This document shows, one piece after another, positions 35,201 to 44,092 of a DNA stretch of 64,000 bases (positions are counted from its first letter, which is position 1; each line of letters opens with the position of its first letter). This DNA comes from an uncultured Corynebacterium sp. (lineage in GTDB: Bacteria > Actinomycetota > Actinomycetes > Mycobacteriales > Mycobacteriaceae), in the NCBI GenBank assembly GCA_943914465.1, contig CALUCD010000006.1, forward strand, positions 124,001 to 188,000. The letters are read 5' to 3'. The notes under the pieces are model-generated. The model was given only the letters and a program-made list of their open reading frames with translations, ran no database searches and had not been told where the DNA came from. Position numbers and translations under genes: made by a program.

Positions 35201-36104
35201 AGCTGCCTTTCCGTGCCATCGCGCGGGCAGTGACGGCGAGTTTGCGTCTGGTGGGGACGCTGATGCGAGTTGTGGCCAACTGATCAGCGGGAGTGCGTTC
35301 GAGCACGTCCGTCAGCTCCCTGAAGAGCGCTTCTGCAGCCGTAACACCTCGTCGTGCAGAAGCAGGCAGCAGTGGGATAGCGTGCTGGGCGAGATGAAGA
35401 TCGGCGCGGATGTCGGTGATGAGGGTGGCTTTCGCGGCGTCGTCAAGCGTGATGCCCGCAGCCTGCGGAAAATACGTGCGACCGAGCACATCGCGGTCTT
35501 CACCGTAATCACGAAGGAAGTTGATTTTTTGAAATGCCGAGCCCAACGCGCGCGCTCCCTCATCGAGTCGTTCGCGCGTGGTGGTGGTCAACTGCGCGGC
35601 GGCGGGGTCATTTGCCACAAACACGCTCACACACATCAGCCCGATGACCTCAGCGGAGCCGTAGACGTACTCGGAGAACTCTTGGGGTGAGTAGCTGTGT
35701 TGTGCTGCGGCGTCGCGGCGCATCGAGGCGAAAAACGCTCGCACATGCTCGGGGCTGAACCCGCAGCGGCGAGCGCTCGCCGCGTACGCGTGCAGTACTG
35801 GATCGGTATGGAAGCGCACTGCTGGCGCGGCAAGCACGGCAGCCTCGTAGGCATCGAGCGCGGTGGAGGGATCCACGTCGGCGGCCATAGCAGTCCCATC
35901 AACGATTTCGTCGGCGATACGCACCATGGCATAGAGGTTGCGGATATCGCGCTTGGTGCTTCCAGTGAGCAGGCGCGTCGCGAGGGTAAAGCTGGTGGAG
36001 TAATTGGCAATGACCTGCGCTGCGGCGCGGTCACACATCGTGTCGTAGCGGGTTAAGTACTCGACGGGTGGATTAGCCGGCATATGCGCCCGTTCGTTGT
36101 GCAC
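35190..36104 (-). CDS. crtB: Phytoene synthase CrtB
   Basis: This 304-residue squalene/phytoene synthase has its two Asp-rich motifs: RIADEIVDG near 65 and FLRDYGEDRD near 200. It condenses two geranylgeranyl diphosphates to phytoene. The start is GTG at 36104 with a weak AGGTGA, or ATG at 36083. It lies 10 bases after the photolyase stop and overlaps crtI by 11 bases. No crtE (GGPP synthase) is nearby, so precursor supply must come from elsewhere. Confidence 0.93.
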   Translation of the reverse strand: MHNERAHMPANPPVEYLTRYDTMCDRAAAQVIANYSTSFTLATRLLTGSTKRDIRNLYAMVRIADEIVDGTAMAADVDPSTALDAYEAAVLAAPAVRFHTDPVLHAYAASARRCGFSPEHVRAFFASMRRDAAAQHSYSPQEFSEYVYGSAEVIGLMCVSVFVANDPAAAQLTTTTRERLDEGARALGSAFQKINFLRDYGEDRDVLGRTYFPQAAGITLDDAAKATLITDIRADLHLAQHAIPLLPASARRGVTAAEALFRELTDVLERTPADQLATTRISVPTRRKLAVTARAMARKGSYDH

Positions 36105-36113
36105 TCACCTGGC

Positions 36114-37592
36114 CTAGCTTTCACCGCTGAGCGCCAGCGTGCAACTAGCGAACTCAGCGGGTCTGCTGGTCCGCGCTTGCGACCGTGTCGCCTCGTACGC
36201 GGCCAGTGCGCGTTTGCGGGATGCTTTGATGTCTACCATCGGCTCCGGATACATCGGAGTGAGCGCCTCGGGAACCCAGCGGCTGATGTAGCGACCATCG
36301 GGGTCGAACCTCTCCTGCTGCAGCACCGGGTTGAAGATGCGGAAGTAGGGGGCAGCATCATCACCTGATCCTGCGACCCATTGCCAGTTGAATGGGTTGG
36401 ATGCCGGGTCAGCATCTACCAGTGTGTCCCAGAACCATTCCTCTCCATGGCGCCAGTGGATGCCTAGGTTTTTGGTCAGCCACGACCCGGTGACCATGCG
36501 TACCCGGTTGTGCATTGTGCCCGTGTGCCACAGCTCACGCATCCCCGCATCCACCAGAGGAACACCAGTTTCCCCACGTTGCCACTGTGACAACTGGCCA
36601 AGGTGCTCGGCGTGTTCATCCAAGCCTTCATGAGCAAACGCGTGCGCATCACAACCCGGCACAGCCTTGTCAGTCCATGCCCAATCGAAGTGATCAAAGG
36701 ACGAGCGGACGTTGCGGGTGGCCAGATCTGGCACGTGGTAATAGCGGTGCCAGGCGAAATCGCGCCACACCAGCTGGCGCAGAAACGCCCACGCATGGGC
36801 AGCCGCAGATGGGTGGTGCTCTGCCAGCGCGGATGTTTCCGCCCAAACGTAGCCTGGCGATAGCTCGCCGAAGCGCAGGTGCGCGCTCAATCCCGAAGTG
36901 GAGGCGCCAGAGAGATCATCGTTGTCGTAGGCACCGCCGTCGATAAGGTGATCGAGAAAATCGTGGAAGCGCTGCAGCCCCGCATCTTCACCAGGGCTGT
37001 TGTGCTTCGCCAGCGTATCCGCCGCCCAAAACGGCTCCGGTGCATCCAGCTGAGCCCACCCCGGCACGCCCGTGAGCGTGGCCAACTCCGTGGTCACTCG
37101 CTGCACATCCACATCGGCGGGCGTGAACTCAGGAACCGGGAGCGGACGCGGCGGCGCAGCTTCCAGCTGGGCATGCATCGCCTTGAAAAACGGCGTGAAC
37201 ACCTTGAATGGTGTGCCACTCGCCGTTTCTACATCCCACGGTTCAGCGAGTAAGAACCCCGGATGAGACACCGCGCTCGTGGCGTCTTTGACCGCGGCAT
37301 CGACGCCGGTGAGGTGGTAGCGGCGGTTCCACGTCACCTGTGCGCCAAGCACGCGTGCTACACGCGGGACCACCTTTCGCGGATCACCGGTGACACGAAG
37401 AAGCGGGAGCTTCCCGCTTAACGACGCCTCACTGCGCGTCCTCCACCACCTCGCCGCCGCGCCGATCGGACGGCCCACCGTCTCATCCACGCACAACCCG
37501 ATCACCGGTCCGCGTTGGGCCGCCCAGGTCAGCGCAGCGTTATCGGTCAACCGGAGATCATCTCGAAACCACACTACAACCGGGTTCGACAT
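36114..37592 (-). CDS. phr: Deoxyribodipyrimidine photolyase
   Basis: This class I photolyase of about 492 residues has an N-terminal antenna domain (WFRDDLRLTDNAAL) and a C-terminal FAD domain with TGVPLVDAGMRELW and MHNRVRMVTGSWLTKNL, then WVAGSGDDAAPYFRIFNP. It repairs cyclobutane pyrimidine dimers with light. The ATG at 37592 overlaps the binding-protein stop as TGATG; GTG at 37595 is an alternative. crtB follows 10 bases on. Confidence 0.95.
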   Translation of the reverse strand: MSNPVVVWFRDDLRLTDNAALTWAAQRGPVIGLCVDETVGRPIGAAARWWRTRSEASLSGKLPLLRVTGDPRKVVPRVARVLGAQVTWNRRYHLTGVDAAVKDATSAVSHPGFLLAEPWDVETASGTPFKVFTPFFKAMHAQLEAAPPRPLPVPEFTPADVDVQRVTTELATLTGVPGWAQLDAPEPFWAADTLAKHNSPGEDAGLQRFHDFLDHLIDGGAYDNDDLSGASTSGLSAHLRFGELSPGYVWAETSALAEHHPSAAAHAWAFLRQLVWRDFAWHRYYHVPDLATRNVRSSFDHFDWAWTDKAVPGCDAHAFAHEGLDEHAEHLGQLSQWQRGETGVPLVDAGMRELWHTGTMHNRVRMVTGSWLTKNLGIHWRHGEEWFWDTLVDADPASNPFNWQWVAGSGDDAAPYFRIFNPVLQQERFDPDGRYISRWVPEALTPMYPEPMVDIKASRKRALAAYEATRSQARTSRPAEFASCTLALSGES

Positions 37593-38590
37593 CACGGAAC
37601 CGTCTGACCGCGCTCACCGCGCTCGGCGAGGTAATCCTCGGCGATTTGTTGCGGCTCTGCGCGCTCCGGCCCGACGTTGCGCAGGTTCATCGCGACTAAA
37701 TCGTCGGTTGTGAGTGTGGCGTTGATGTCATTGATCACGTCGAGGGCACCACTTGGCAAAGCGCTGGCACGGTAGAGCGGAACAACGTTTTGGGCGGGGA
37801 TGAGCCCTTCCGGGTCCTCAAGTATGACAAGGTCTGCCTGGTCGCCGTTGCTGAGCAGTGCGGGCGACGTGGTGTAGATGTTGGCCACGTTCGCATCGCC
37901 TTCCACCAAGGCCGCTACCGTCAACGGCCCGCCGCCGTCGGAGATTGGGGTGAGCGTGATCTTTCCCGCATCAACGCCATACGCCTCGCTCAGCCCTTCC
38001 GGACCATACGGGCGTTCAGCGAATTCCGGGGGAGCGGCGATGGTGATGGCATCAAGGTTGCTGAGGTCACCAATACTTACCAAATTGTGCTGCTGTGCCA
38101 CCTCCCGAGTCACCCGGTACGCATCCTTCGACTCCGCGCGCGCAAACTCCCCGACCTTGAGACCATCGGGGAGGTTACGATCCAGCGTTTGGCGCACGCC
38201 CTCCTCAGTAGTTCCGGCTGGGAGTTCACCAACGAACTGCGCGAGGTTGCCTGCATACTCCGGCACCACGGTCACCGACCCTTCTTCAAGCGCGGTGACA
38301 TACACCTCGCGCGCACCGATGCCCGAGGTTACTTCGACATTAAAGCCGTTTTCCCGCAAAGCTTCGGCCCAGAGCTGCCCAATGATTTCTGATTCGGGAA
38401 AATTCGCCGTCCCAATGATCACGGTTTCAGCGCCGCTCACAGCGTCATTGTCTGCCGTGGTTTTCCCGGTCTGTTGCGTGCCGGTGTTCGCGGTTGGGTC
38501 GGTGGAGGTGCAGCCCGCGAGCAAGGTGGGTACGGCCAGCGCGGCGAAACTGAGTCGCAGGGAACGGGTGTTGAGGCGCAGGAAAGTCAT
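37592..38590 (-). CDS. Osmoprotectant ABC transporter substrate-binding lipoprotein (OpuAC/OsmF-like)
   Basis: This protein of about 332 residues starts with a signal peptide and a lipobox (VPTLLAGC). The mature part matches the glycine betaine/carnitine/choline binding family: IIGTANFPESEIIGQLWAEAL, VTVVPEYAGNLAQF, and AALVEGDANVANIYTTSPAL. It captures a quaternary amine for the two permeases and ATPase upstream. The ATG at 38590 fits the signal peptide. The stop is coupled to phr. Confidence 0.9.
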   Translation of the reverse strand: MTFLRLNTRSLRLSFAALAVPTLLAGCTSTDPTANTGTQQTGKTTADNDAVSGAETVIIGTANFPESEIIGQLWAEALRENGFNVEVTSGIGAREVYVTALEEGSVTVVPEYAGNLAQFVGELPAGTTEEGVRQTLDRNLPDGLKVGEFARAESKDAYRVTREVAQQHNLVSIGDLSNLDAITIAAPPEFAERPYGPEGLSEAYGVDAGKITLTPISDGGGPLTVAALVEGDANVANIYTTSPALLSNGDQADLVILEDPEGLIPAQNVVPLYRASALPSGALDVINDINATLTTDDLVAMNLRNVGPERAEPQQIAEDYLAERGERGQTVP

Positions 38591-38621
38591 ATTGTCCGAC
38601 TGTAGACCGTAAGCCCGGGTC

Positions 38622-39314
38622 TCAGTGTTCACGTGCGCCTGGGGCCAGACGTGCACGCTTGTTCGCCATACGTTGCGCTGTAGCTAACAGCAGGTCAACC
38701 AGAAGAGCTAACGCAGTCACAGCGAGAGCACCCGCGACCATCTGCGGGTAATCCTGCACGGCGAGACCGTCGATTAAGTACCGCCCTAAACCCCCAAGGC
38801 CGATGAACGCGACCACCGTTGCAGTTGCCAGCACCTGGATGACGCACGACCTGAAACCGCCGATGATCGCCGGGGCGGCGAGTGGCAACTCCACTCGTGT
38901 GAGGATCTGCGCTTCGGTGAACCCAACCGCCCGCGCGGAATGGACCACGTCTGTGTCAATTGCGGCAAAACCTGCCACGATGCCAGCCAAAAGTGGCGCG
39001 ACGGCCAGCAGTACCAACGTGCACGTAGCGGGAATGAGCGGGAGCGTCACCCCATGCGGCAGCGCGATGGCAAAGAAGGTGAGCATGCCCAGAGCAGGCA
39101 ATGCACGCATCGCTCCAGCCGCGCCGAGTATGAATGACGTGCCCTTCCGCCGGTGGCCGATCAAAACCCCAACCGGCACAGCAAAAAGCCCCGCTATCAG
39201 CACCGCAAGCCCGGTGTATCCAACATGTTGAGCAACTCGCACAGCGAACCCGTTCGGGCCTGCCCAATTCTCCAAGGAGGCGAGGTAGGAAAGCGCTTGG
39301 AGAACAAACTCCAC
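38622..39314 (-). CDS. Osmoprotectant ABC transporter permease
   Basis: This 230-residue membrane protein has about five to six hydrophobic segments and the binding-protein-dependent permease loop (ARAVGFTEAQILTRVELPLAAPAIIGG in pieces, e.g. EAQILTRVELPLAAPAI). It starts with GTG directly after the TAG of the previous permease, with no gap. With the second permease it should form the channel. Confidence 0.9.
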   Translation of the reverse strand: MEFVLQALSYLASLENWAGPNGFAVRVAQHVGYTGLAVLIAGLFAVPVGVLIGHRRKGTSFILGAAGAMRALPALGMLTFFAIALPHGVTLPLIPATCTLVLLAVAPLLAGIVAGFAAIDTDVVHSARAVGFTEAQILTRVELPLAAPAIIGGFRSCVIQVLATATVVAFIGLGGLGRYLIDGLAVQDYPQMVAGALAVTALALLVDLLLATAQRMANKRARLAPGAREH

Positions 39315-39959
39315 CTACCTCACCTGCCTTGCCCAGGGCATGGTGATGCGGCCGGTGAGGACCAGGGCTGCGTCGATAAGCAATGCAAGCACAACCGTGC
39401 CACCGATTCCCGCAAGGATCTGGGTGGGAAAGGAGCGTTGAAATCCCTCAGTAAACAGCGTGCCAAGCGATGGCACACCAATGAGCGCACCCACCGAAAC
39501 CAAACTGATCGTCGATGCCGCAACCACCCGCAAACCCGCGAGCAAACCAGGCCCAGCCAGCGGCAAGTCCACTGCGAAGACGCGACGCGCGGGGGCGTAC
39601 CCAGCTGCGATAGCGGATTGCTGTACTGAGCTTGGGACCGTGTCGAACGCATCCGCTGCCGCACGCACCATCAGGGCAACCCCGTACAGCGTCATGGCAG
39701 CAACCACGTTCAGCGGAGAAAGAATCGACGTGCCCAACACAAGCGGCATGAGAATGAACATCGCCAACGACGGCACAACAAATACCATGCCTGACGCCAC
39801 CACGATCAACTCACGCAGCCTCGGAGTACGGTGCGCTGCCCAACCAAGTGGCACCGCGATGACAAAAGCAAGCACGATCGCCGGCACCGCGATCTTCAGA
39901 TGAGCGAGGCTTAAATCGACGATACGGCCGGTATTCGCAGCCAACCACTGCCAGTTCAC
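39315..39959 (-). CDS. Osmoprotectant ABC transporter permease
   Basis: This 214-residue membrane protein is homologous to the next permease: hydrophobic segments plus the loop IAAGYAPARRVFAVDLPLAGP, in shortened form AARRVF-like to the EAA motif. Its start overlaps the ATPase stop by 4 bases. Twin permeases with one ATPase and one binding protein are the standard OpuC/ProU-like layout. Confidence 0.9.
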   Translation of the reverse strand: MNWQWLAANTGRIVDLSLAHLKIAVPAIVLAFVIAVPLGWAAHRTPRLRELIVVASGMVFVVPSLAMFILMPLVLGTSILSPLNVVAAMTLYGVALMVRAAADAFDTVPSSVQQSAIAAGYAPARRVFAVDLPLAGPGLLAGLRVVAASTISLVSVGALIGVPSLGTLFTEGFQRSFPTQILAGIGGTVVLALLIDAALVLTGRITMPWARQVR

Positions 39960-40762
39960 CGAACCACGCCTTTAATGTTGCCAATCGCATCAACGGCGAG
40001 CGTCTCATCGCCGTACTGCTCGATATGCAGCTCCCGCGAGTTCGCGCCCGTGAACTCGCGGACCGCCTCGTTCGCGGGGTGCGCAATGATATTCGCCGGC
40101 GTATCAGCCTGCTCCACGGTAGCGTGATTGCCGAGAATCACCACCTCATCGCCTAAGAGAAAAGCCTCGTCGATGTCGTGGGTGACCAATAAAATCGTCG
40201 CGTGAAGCTGCTCGCTTACAGCGAGGACTTCCTGCTGCAAGTTGCGCCGAACCACAGGGTCCACTGCGCCAAAGGGCTCATCCATAATCAGGATGTCCGG
40301 GTTGTTGACCAACCCCCGTGCAACCCCGACGCGCTGTGCCTGCCCACCGGAGAGTTCAGCCGGGTAGCGGTGAGCAAGCGAAAGATCGAGATTGACCAGC
40401 TCAAGCAGCTCCTGAGCGCGAATGCGGGCTTGCTGCTTGGATGCGCCTGCGAGGCTGGCAACATCAGCAATATTGTCGATCACCCGCCGATGCGGCATCA
40501 GCCCAGAATGCTGCATGACATAACCGATACTTCGCCGGAGCTCAACGGCATCGGTCTCGTGCACATTCACACCACGTACGTACACCGCACCTGTTGTTGG
40601 TTCGACCATGCGGTTAACCATGCGAAGAAGCGTCGTCTTTCCGCACCCGGAGGGGCCGACAAACACGGTCGTGGTGCCCTTATCAACCGTGTGGGAGAAA
40701 TCAGCCACAGCTGGTCCCTCGGCGCCTGGATACGTCTTCGAGACCTGCTCAAATGTGATCAC
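39956..40762 (-). CDS. Osmoprotectant ABC transporter ATP-binding protein
   Basis: This 268-residue ATPase has Walker A GPSGCGKTTLL near 36-46, Q-loop GYVMQHSGLMPH, signature LSGGQAQRVGVA, Walker B ILIMDEPFGAVDP and the switch His in THDIDEAF. The start is GTG at 40762. It is the first gene of the transporter and probably of the operon that continues through phr, crtB and crtI. A SUFU-like gene ends 94 bases upstream on the same strand. Confidence 0.95.
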   Translation of the reverse strand: MITFEQVSKTYPGAEGPAVADFSHTVDKGTTTVFVGPSGCGKTTLLRMVNRMVEPTTGAVYVRGVNVHETDAVELRRSIGYVMQHSGLMPHRRVIDNIADVASLAGASKQQARIRAQELLELVNLDLSLAHRYPAELSGGQAQRVGVARGLVNNPDILIMDEPFGAVDPVVRRNLQQEVLAVSEQLHATILLVTHDIDEAFLLGDEVVILGNHATVEQADTPANIIAHPANEAVREFTGANSRELHIEQYGDETLAVDAIGNIKGVVR

Positions 40763-40856
40763 GGTGTTCCAACGTACTGCAAGACATTAGGCTGTGTGTC
40801 GCGCTGTGTCTGCGTGCGCCGCACTGCGTCCAGCTGTGTCCCAATGGGTGCCAGGC

Positions 40857-41819
40857 TTACGTGGATGGGTTTACCACGTGCATTTCAATGGGTGCGGAGG
40901 TGAAGCGGTACGTACCCGGCGCGGTGTCGAAGATGGCGAGTAGCTCGTGAATGAATCGGTCAGTCGCCTCAATATCCACATGGGAGGCATCAGCTTCAAA
41001 CCTCACCATCGGACTCATGCGAATCCATCTTTCCTCGCGAACGAGCGCGAACGGGTGCCCAAAACGGAGTCGATGCCGGGCCGCGCGCATCACCGCGTGC
41101 GCAGCATCGGGGTCGAGGTAAATTCGTCCGCCTGTGTCGATATCGAGCAGCTTCGCGTGTACCGCGCTTATCGACGACCCCTCTTTGCCCACCCCCGTCT
41201 CAAACCTTCCTCTCGCCTCAGAGATCTGCAGGATATCGCCGCGATCAGGGTCGGTAATGCCCAAGGGGACGTAATCTCCGAGTACGCCGGTGAACTTCAG
41301 CGGATCCCAGCACAGGGCCGCTTCGAGTTCCGGCTCAGTCAGTCCCACTGCGTAGGTAAATCGCACGATACCAGTTACGGGTTCAATCACGCCGAGCAGC
41401 GGATCGGTGACAAAGGTGAAAGCGGCAATCTGAGCCTCGCCGTCCACGGGCTGGACGAGGCGGAGGTAGTGCCCTGGTGCAATCTCATCGCCGGTACGTC
41501 GAATCATGCGCACCATCGATGCGAGCTGCTCAGCAGGCCAAGCGTACGGCACTGGTGTGTCTGCAGGCGTTCGCAAGACCAGTTCAGTCTGGGTGCCGGC
41601 GACTGGAATGCCCGAGCGCACCCGCGAGAGCCCGAACGTGCAGTACAAAAAGTGGGGTAGAGGCGCATCCACGTGATAGCAGTGAACCTCAAGCTCGTCG
41701 AAATTGAAGATGAAAGCATCCGTTGAACCGGTTACGGCGGCAACGTGGTCGTGCATTGCATCTCCGCCGAGGCGCGGGCCACGTCGGACGCGATAGGCGA
41801 ATTCTTTCAGCCACCCCAT
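40857..41819 (-). CDS. Suppressor-of-fused (SUFU)-like domain protein
   Basis: This protein of about 320 residues resembles bacterial SUFU-domain proteins: YCTFGLSRVRSGIPVAGTQTELVLRTP and a central WPAEQLASMVRMIRRTGDEIAPGHYLRL, each cited in part. Bacterial SUFU proteins are often immunity or stress proteins of unknown mechanism. The family call is by eye and moderate. I chose ATG 41819, giving MGWLKEFAYRV; upstream residues look random. It may be read with the transporter operon, though 94 bases separate them. Confidence 0.5.
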   Translation of the reverse strand: MGWLKEFAYRVRRGPRLGGDAMHDHVAAVTGSTDAFIFNFDELEVHCYHVDAPLPHFLYCTFGLSRVRSGIPVAGTQTELVLRTPADTPVPYAWPAEQLASMVRMIRRTGDEIAPGHYLRLVQPVDGEAQIAAFTFVTDPLLGVIEPVTGIVRFTYAVGLTEPELEAALCWDPLKFTGVLGDYVPLGITDPDRGDILQISEARGRFETGVGKEGSSISAVHAKLLDIDTGGRIYLDPDAAHAVMRAARHRLRFGHPFALVREERWIRMSPMVRFEADASHVDIEATDRFIHELLAIFDTAPGTYRFTSAPIEMHVVNPST

Positions 41820-41974
41820 GGAATTCAATCTACAACTCTGTTTTGCCCTCCCGCCGGTTTGGGGAACTAAATTCATGCTTGTGACGTTGAGGGAAGTGAG
41901 TTGTCGCGCAGTCGTCGCGCAGTCTCAGACAACACGCAATCTGTTCGCGTAGAAAAGAAAGGAACTGGGGGCAC

Positions 41975-42784
41975 GTGAGTAGCAAAAACCCGGTCTTGAA
42001 GAATTTGCCGGGCGCGGAAAGTCAACACGGCTACGGCTACCAGCAGGGCTTCGATGCCCCGGCATCGCCGCAGCGAGGTGACGTACAGGGCGAGCGCCCA
42101 ATGACCATCGACGATGTGACCACGAAGACGGGCATCACGCTTGCCGTCATCATCGCCGCTGCGCTCGTTTCATTTTGGATGTGGGCTACCCAGCAGCCGC
42201 TCGCGCCTATGGTCACTCTCGGCGGCGCGATCGCAGCATTCATCGTGGTGCTCGTCCATGCGTTCGGTTCCAAATTTGGATCCCCGACTCTGACGCTGCT
42301 CTACGCAACGTTTGAGGGGCTGTTCCTTGGCGGGTTCTCGTTCATCATCTCCGGGGCGGCGAATGTGGGGGGAGCTGACGCTGGCGCGATGATTGGCCAG
42401 GCCATTCTCGGCACTGTCGGCGTGTTCATCGGCATGCTGGTCGTGTACCGCACCGGCGCGATTCGAGTCACCCCACGCTTTAACCGGATCCTTACCGGCG
42501 TGATCTTCGGTGTTGCGGTGATGGCTCTGGGTAACTGGCTGCTTGCCATCTTCACCGGTGCTTCTCCATTGCGCGACGGCGGCACCCTCTCCATCATCTT
42601 CGGCGTGGTTTGTGTTGTGCTCGCTGCGCTCGCGTTCCTCCAGGACTTCGACCTGGCGGATCGACTTGTTCGCACCGGTGCACCGGAGCGCGCTGCATGG
42701 GGCGTTGCGCTCGGGCTTGCAGTGACGCTGGTGTGGCTCTACACCGAAATTCTGCGCCTCCTGTCGTACGTCACCGACCGGTAA
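41975..42784 (+). CDS. Bax inhibitor-1/YccA family membrane protein
   Basis: This 269-residue protein has a 45-residue polar N-terminus and seven hydrophobic segments. The pattern TLLYATFEGLFLGGFSFII, the GVIFGVAVMALGNWLLAIF helix and the last helix ending ILRLLSYVTDR match the Bax1-I/YbhL group. The function in bacteria is unclear; calcium leak is proposed for the family. Start is GTG at 41975 after AAAGGAAC. A strong terminator follows. Confidence 0.85.
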   Translation: MSSKNPVLKNLPGAESQHGYGYQQGFDAPASPQRGDVQGERPMTIDDVTTKTGITLAVIIAAALVSFWMWATQQPLAPMVTLGGAIAAFIVVLVHAFGSKFGSPTLTLLYATFEGLFLGGFSFIISGAANVGGADAGAMIGQAILGTVGVFIGMLVVYRTGAIRVTPRFNRILTGVIFGVAVMALGNWLLAIFTGASPLRDGGTLSIIFGVVCVVLAALAFLQDFDLADRLVRTGAPERAAWGVALGLAVTLVWLYTEILRLLSYVTDR

Positions 42785-42801
42785 ACTGCGACACCACAAA
42801 T

Positions 42802-42848
42802 CCCCACCGACCTGAAGCTGCATGCCTCAGGTCGGTGGGGATTATTGT
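42802..42848. terminator. Strong bidirectional terminator
   Basis: CCCCACCGACCTGA (42802-42815) and its exact complement (42827-42840) form a 14-bp stem with an 11-base loop, followed by ATTATTGTTATT. It lies between the Bax1-I gene and a converging lipoprotein gene. Confidence 0.9.
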
Positions 42849-42872
42849 TATTCGTGGTATTCGCAGTACTGC

Positions 42873-43409
42873 CTAGTACTGCGAGTCCGGGTTCACAGAC
42901 GTGCCGTCTACCGAAAGCACTGTGAACGTGAGCACGCCATCAACGTCTTGCGGCTCGCCGAGCGTGACCTGCGCACCTTCCACCACCCGATCCGGGTCCG
43001 TGGTGACGCGTGTGGCGGTGCCAGAAGCGCCCATTTCGTTCCACTCCGACCAGACAATGTCTTCAAGGCGGTCCCGGTTGTCTTTACAGTCCAGGTTCAG
43101 GCGGGCTGGACGTTCAAGGCCGGTCTCACCGCAGTTATCTACAAACGGTGTGTCATCTTCGCCGACGACCACTGTGACAGTTTCTGAAGCTGCGGCGTCC
43201 TTGCGTGCTGCCGAAGCATCGGCCACGTTGGTTGCTGAGGCAGTCTGACCGGCCAACCCCGATGATGCAAGGGAGTCCGGGTTCTGGCTGGTCGCAGTAT
43301 CCACCTTCTGTGTGGACGGGTTTTCATGGGGCGGGGTGCAGCCGGCGATCGTGAGGGCAGCAAGCGCTGCGATTCCTGCGGCGGTTACGCGAAACGGTTG
43401 GGCGGTCAC
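42873..43409 (-). CDS. Secreted lipoprotein, unknown function
   Basis: This 178-residue protein has a signal peptide with lipobox LTIAGC (Cys near 24), a Ser/Ala/Thr-rich linker to about 75, and a C-terminal domain with a Cys pair (DNCGETG, LDCKDN). I do not recognise the domain. It lies 47 bases after greA on the same strand and ends at the strong terminator, so it may be co-transcribed with greA. Confidence 0.8.
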   Translation of the reverse strand: MTAQPFRVTAAGIAALAALTIAGCTPPHENPSTQKVDTATSQNPDSLASSGLAGQTASATNVADASAARKDAAASETVTVVVGEDDTPFVDNCGETGLERPARLNLDCKDNRDRLEDIVWSEWNEMGASGTATRVTTDPDRVVEGAQVTLGEPQDVDGVLTFTVLSVDGTSVNPDSQY

Positions 43410-43456
43410 GGGATCATCCTTCGGTTGTTCTCTCGGTGTTAGGAATTAATGGAAAG

Positions 43457-43978
43457 TCAATTAGCACGCGGGCTGGATGCCTTGTCAGAATCATAAGGCT
43501 CCGCGGAGATGATCGTCACCGAAATCTCGCGCCCATTCGGCGCAGTGTACGAGCGTGTCTCGCCTTCCGCAGCTCCGACAACCGCAGCACCGAGCGGGGA
43601 GTTTTCCGAGTAGGTCTCCAAATCCTTGTTGTCCGTTGACGCCGCGCGGGTGCCGATGAGGAACGTCTCCCGATCGTTCTCATCCCCGTCGTAGTACACA
43701 TGCACCACCGAGCCGATGTGAGCGACGCCCTCGGTTACCCCAGATCGCTCAGTTGTCGAATTGGCGAGCAGCTCGGAGATCTGCTTGATGCGTGCTTCTT
43801 CCTGATCCTGTTGCTCGCGAGCAGCATCGTAACCAGCATTCTCTTTCAGGTCACCCTCTTCACGGCGCTCGTTGATTTCGGCCGCGATCACTGGCCGGTT
43901 GTCAATGAGCTGCTGGAGCTCGGACTCCAGCTTCGCCTTCATCTCTGGAGTGATGTACTGCTGCTGGGTCTCAGCCAT
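43457..43978 (-). CDS. greA: Transcription elongation factor GreA
   Basis: This protein of about 173 residues has the N-terminal coiled coil with acidic tip (EEGDLKENAGYDAAREQQ) that enters the RNA polymerase secondary channel, and a C-terminal FKBP-like domain ending in SENSPLGAAVVGA. It rescues backtracked polymerase. I use ATG 43978 (MAETQQQYITPE); the upstream frame is unsupported. Neighbours DUF4307 and mca match the conserved mycobacterial order. Confidence 0.96.
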   Translation of the reverse strand: MAETQQQYITPEMKAKLESELQQLIDNRPVIAAEINERREEGDLKENAGYDAAREQQDQEEARIKQISELLANSTTERSGVTEGVAHIGSVVHVYYDGDENDRETFLIGTRAASTDNKDLETYSENSPLGAAVVGAAEGETRSYTAPNGREISVTIISAEPYDSDKASSPRAN

Positions 43979-44092
43979 GGGGTGTTTAACCTCTTCCCTT
44001 ATATGTCCAGACGGCAAACGAGCCCAGCCGCTGAGTGCGGGCAGGGCATCGTGGGCTTTCTACCGCGAAGCTTAACACACTGGCCGTGGACG

